Positions 62,801 through 64,000 of a stretch of DNA of 64,000 nt are shown in pieces (the stretch's first letter is position 1; every line of letters starts with the position of its first letter). The translations under genes were made by a program, and so were the position numbers. The DNA is from Pyrocephalus nanus (taxonomy: Eukaryota > Chordata > Aves > Passeriformes > Tyrannidae). The DNA lies in NCBI GenBank assembly GCA_038380795.1, contig CM076262.1:2311845-2375844 (forward strand), read 5' to 3'. Below the pieces are notes generated by a model. It did no database searches. It was not told the DNA's origin and was given only the letters and a program-made list of their open reading frames with translations.

Positions 62801-64000
62801 ATATGCGAACGTATTTGATGTTCATTGACAGAGCAACAATAGGAATGATCTTGCTTTATGTACCAGTTACAAGGTTTAATATCATTATATTGCATGCAAT
62901 ATTAGTTTTTATTAGTCGCCATTAACAAGATGTTTTCTACTCGAATTCTCATTTACTTGTTCAATGCAAAAATTATCTTTGTAAAAGAGAAAAATACATC
63001 TTCAAGTGTCAGCTATATTAAATTAAAGAACTGTTTACCCTTCCTAAGGAAAGCATATGTATCTAAATAGGCATCTTTTTCCGTTTGCATAGTAGATTGG
63101 AAATTAGCATTTTTGTTCATTTTCCCATGTATGCACAGCGCCTGGAAGAGTAATACTCCATGCATATCAGATCAGCCAGCCTACAATTTTTGTGCAATAT
63201 ATTATTTGGCAATCTAAAATTTGTAATTTGCATGAAATTGCTTAATTAAAATACAGTCACTCAGGGTATTAATTTCTCTGTCTGGCAGTTCAACGTACTA
63301 AAAGGCGGGCTACAGAAAATGTGAAATCCTGTCAGATGTAACAGTAAAATATTAGCAAAAAAAAAAAAAACCACTTCTGGCAACAAAGTGACAGAGTGAT
63401 AATGCTTTTGCCCTGATTCCGGGTTCAAATACGAGCTTGGGTTGACATTGAAACCGGCGAGGAAATTTACAATAGCAACTCTGGCTTTTTGCCAATAAAT
63501 CTGCATCACAGACTTTTCCTGGCGAGACCCTTCTCCCTCTCCCCACCCCCCTTACATTTTCCTCTACTAGCTAAGAAGGAGAAGAAAAAAAAAAAAAACC
63601 ACCCTTTTTTGAAGCCCAAGTCCCTTACTATTTTCGGCAGTTTGCTTTTGAAATCAGCAACCCTACTGATAAAATGATCCAATCAGTCCTTCCCAGTTGT
63701 CAAGACAACAGTTCATAATTGTACCAGCTCTTTTCATTGCAGCTAGACATTTCATAAATAGATAATTCTCTAATTGATCCAACCAATCCTACTTTGCATG
63801 CCCTGCCAAACTAGGTAAGCCCGGGTTCTATTCTAGTACGGCAGCAACTTTCTGCAAAGACATGCAAATGAGCTTTATTTACCGCTCTAGAAAGGGGATG
63901 GAGATAAAAAAAAAAAAATTACAGGAGGTGGGGGGCAACTTTAATTCTGAATAAACCTGGGTTGGGGAGAGGGGGGCAAGAGGAGCTGATTTTGTTTCGC
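62801..64000. promoter_or_regulatory. AT-rich block with octamer and CCAAT motifs, candidate 5' regulatory region
   Basis: No coding exon is recognised in this final 1.2 kb. Homeodomain-type words (TTTTATTAG, CTTAATTAA) are frequent. Octamer-like POU sites occur at 63084-63092 (GTTTGCATA), 63226-63233 (ATTTGCAT, perfect), 63792-63799 (CTTTGCAT) and 63862-63869 (ATGCAAAT, perfect). CCAAT boxes stand at 63679-63686 (CCAATCAG) and 63783-63788. The last 80 bp turn G-rich, which may be the edge of another GC-rich promoter beyond the window. Low repeat content and motif density suggest conserved regulatory DNA, but conservation cannot be tested here. Confidence 0.4.
62887..62902. promoter_or_regulatory. 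Perfect 16-bp palindrome
   Basis: ATATTGCATGCAATAT is its own reverse complement. Its centre TTGCATGCAA resembles back-to-back octamer or C/EBP-type half sites. It lies just right of the CpG island. Confidence 0.5.

Noticed and set aside
63921..63990. G-rich end as a possible G-quadruplex
   Set aside because: Only three closely spaced G-runs are present. The fourth is about 25 bases away, so a stable quadruplex is doubtful.
1..64000. CRISPR array, bacterial operon, tRNA or rRNA genes
   Set aside because: No spaced direct repeats of CRISPR type, no dense coding frames, and no tRNA or rRNA landmarks were found. The CR1 elements and LTR show a vertebrate genome.

Overview
This window reads as bird nuclear DNA, most likely a gene desert beside a regulated gene. 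Three things point to a bird. There are several CR1 LINE copies with the avian-type 3' end (TGATTCTGTGATTCT-like). There is a solo endogenous-retrovirus LTR of the kind common in birds (TGTCATGGTTTTA-type termini). There are no L1 or Alu-type repeats. The species cannot be named from the sequence alone. Most of the window is AT-rich and I recognise no intact protein-coding gene, rRNA or tRNA. The open frames that exist are short, and many have an equally open frame on the other strand.

Layout. 1-1.8 kb is AT-rich unique DNA with an (AGT)8 repeat. 1.8-5.4 kb is a nest of mobile elements: a 5'-truncated CR1 (about 1806-3025), a complete solo LTR (3311-4557, minus orientation) bounded by 5-bp duplications CACAT, and a short CR1 3' end (5121-5357). 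5.4-29.2 kb is unique desert with simple repeats: a 98-nt pyrimidine tract at 17.6 kb and an A/C-only tract at 19.7 kb. It also has one GC-richer Ser/Thr-rich patch at 17 kb. A CR1 lies at 29231-29689. 29.7-40.9 kb is again desert, with a decayed palindromic MITE-like relic (34.13-34.21 kb), a CR1 tail carrying a (TTAGTA)9 microsatellite (35.4 kb), two MIR-like SINE relics (38.8 and 39.3 kb) and a 34-nt poly(A) run. CR1 copies follow at 40938-41350 (minus) and 44490-45662 (plus, with a recognisable reverse-transcriptase motif). 45.7-58.6 kb is desert holding an ancient amniote L3/CR1-like fossil (53.8-54.1 kb). The longest open frame (192 codons, 58652-59230) is unrecognised.

The right end changes character. 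A CpG island (about 62150-62800, core 62341-62820 with about 46 CpG by hand count) breaks the AT-rich background. It is followed by AT-rich sequence with several octamer-like (POU) motifs, a 16-bp palindrome and two CCAAT boxes up to the window edge. My inference is that this is a promoter or 5' regulatory region of a gene that starts in or beyond the right end, and that the desert to its left may hold its distal enhancers. The gene cannot be identified from the sequence shown.
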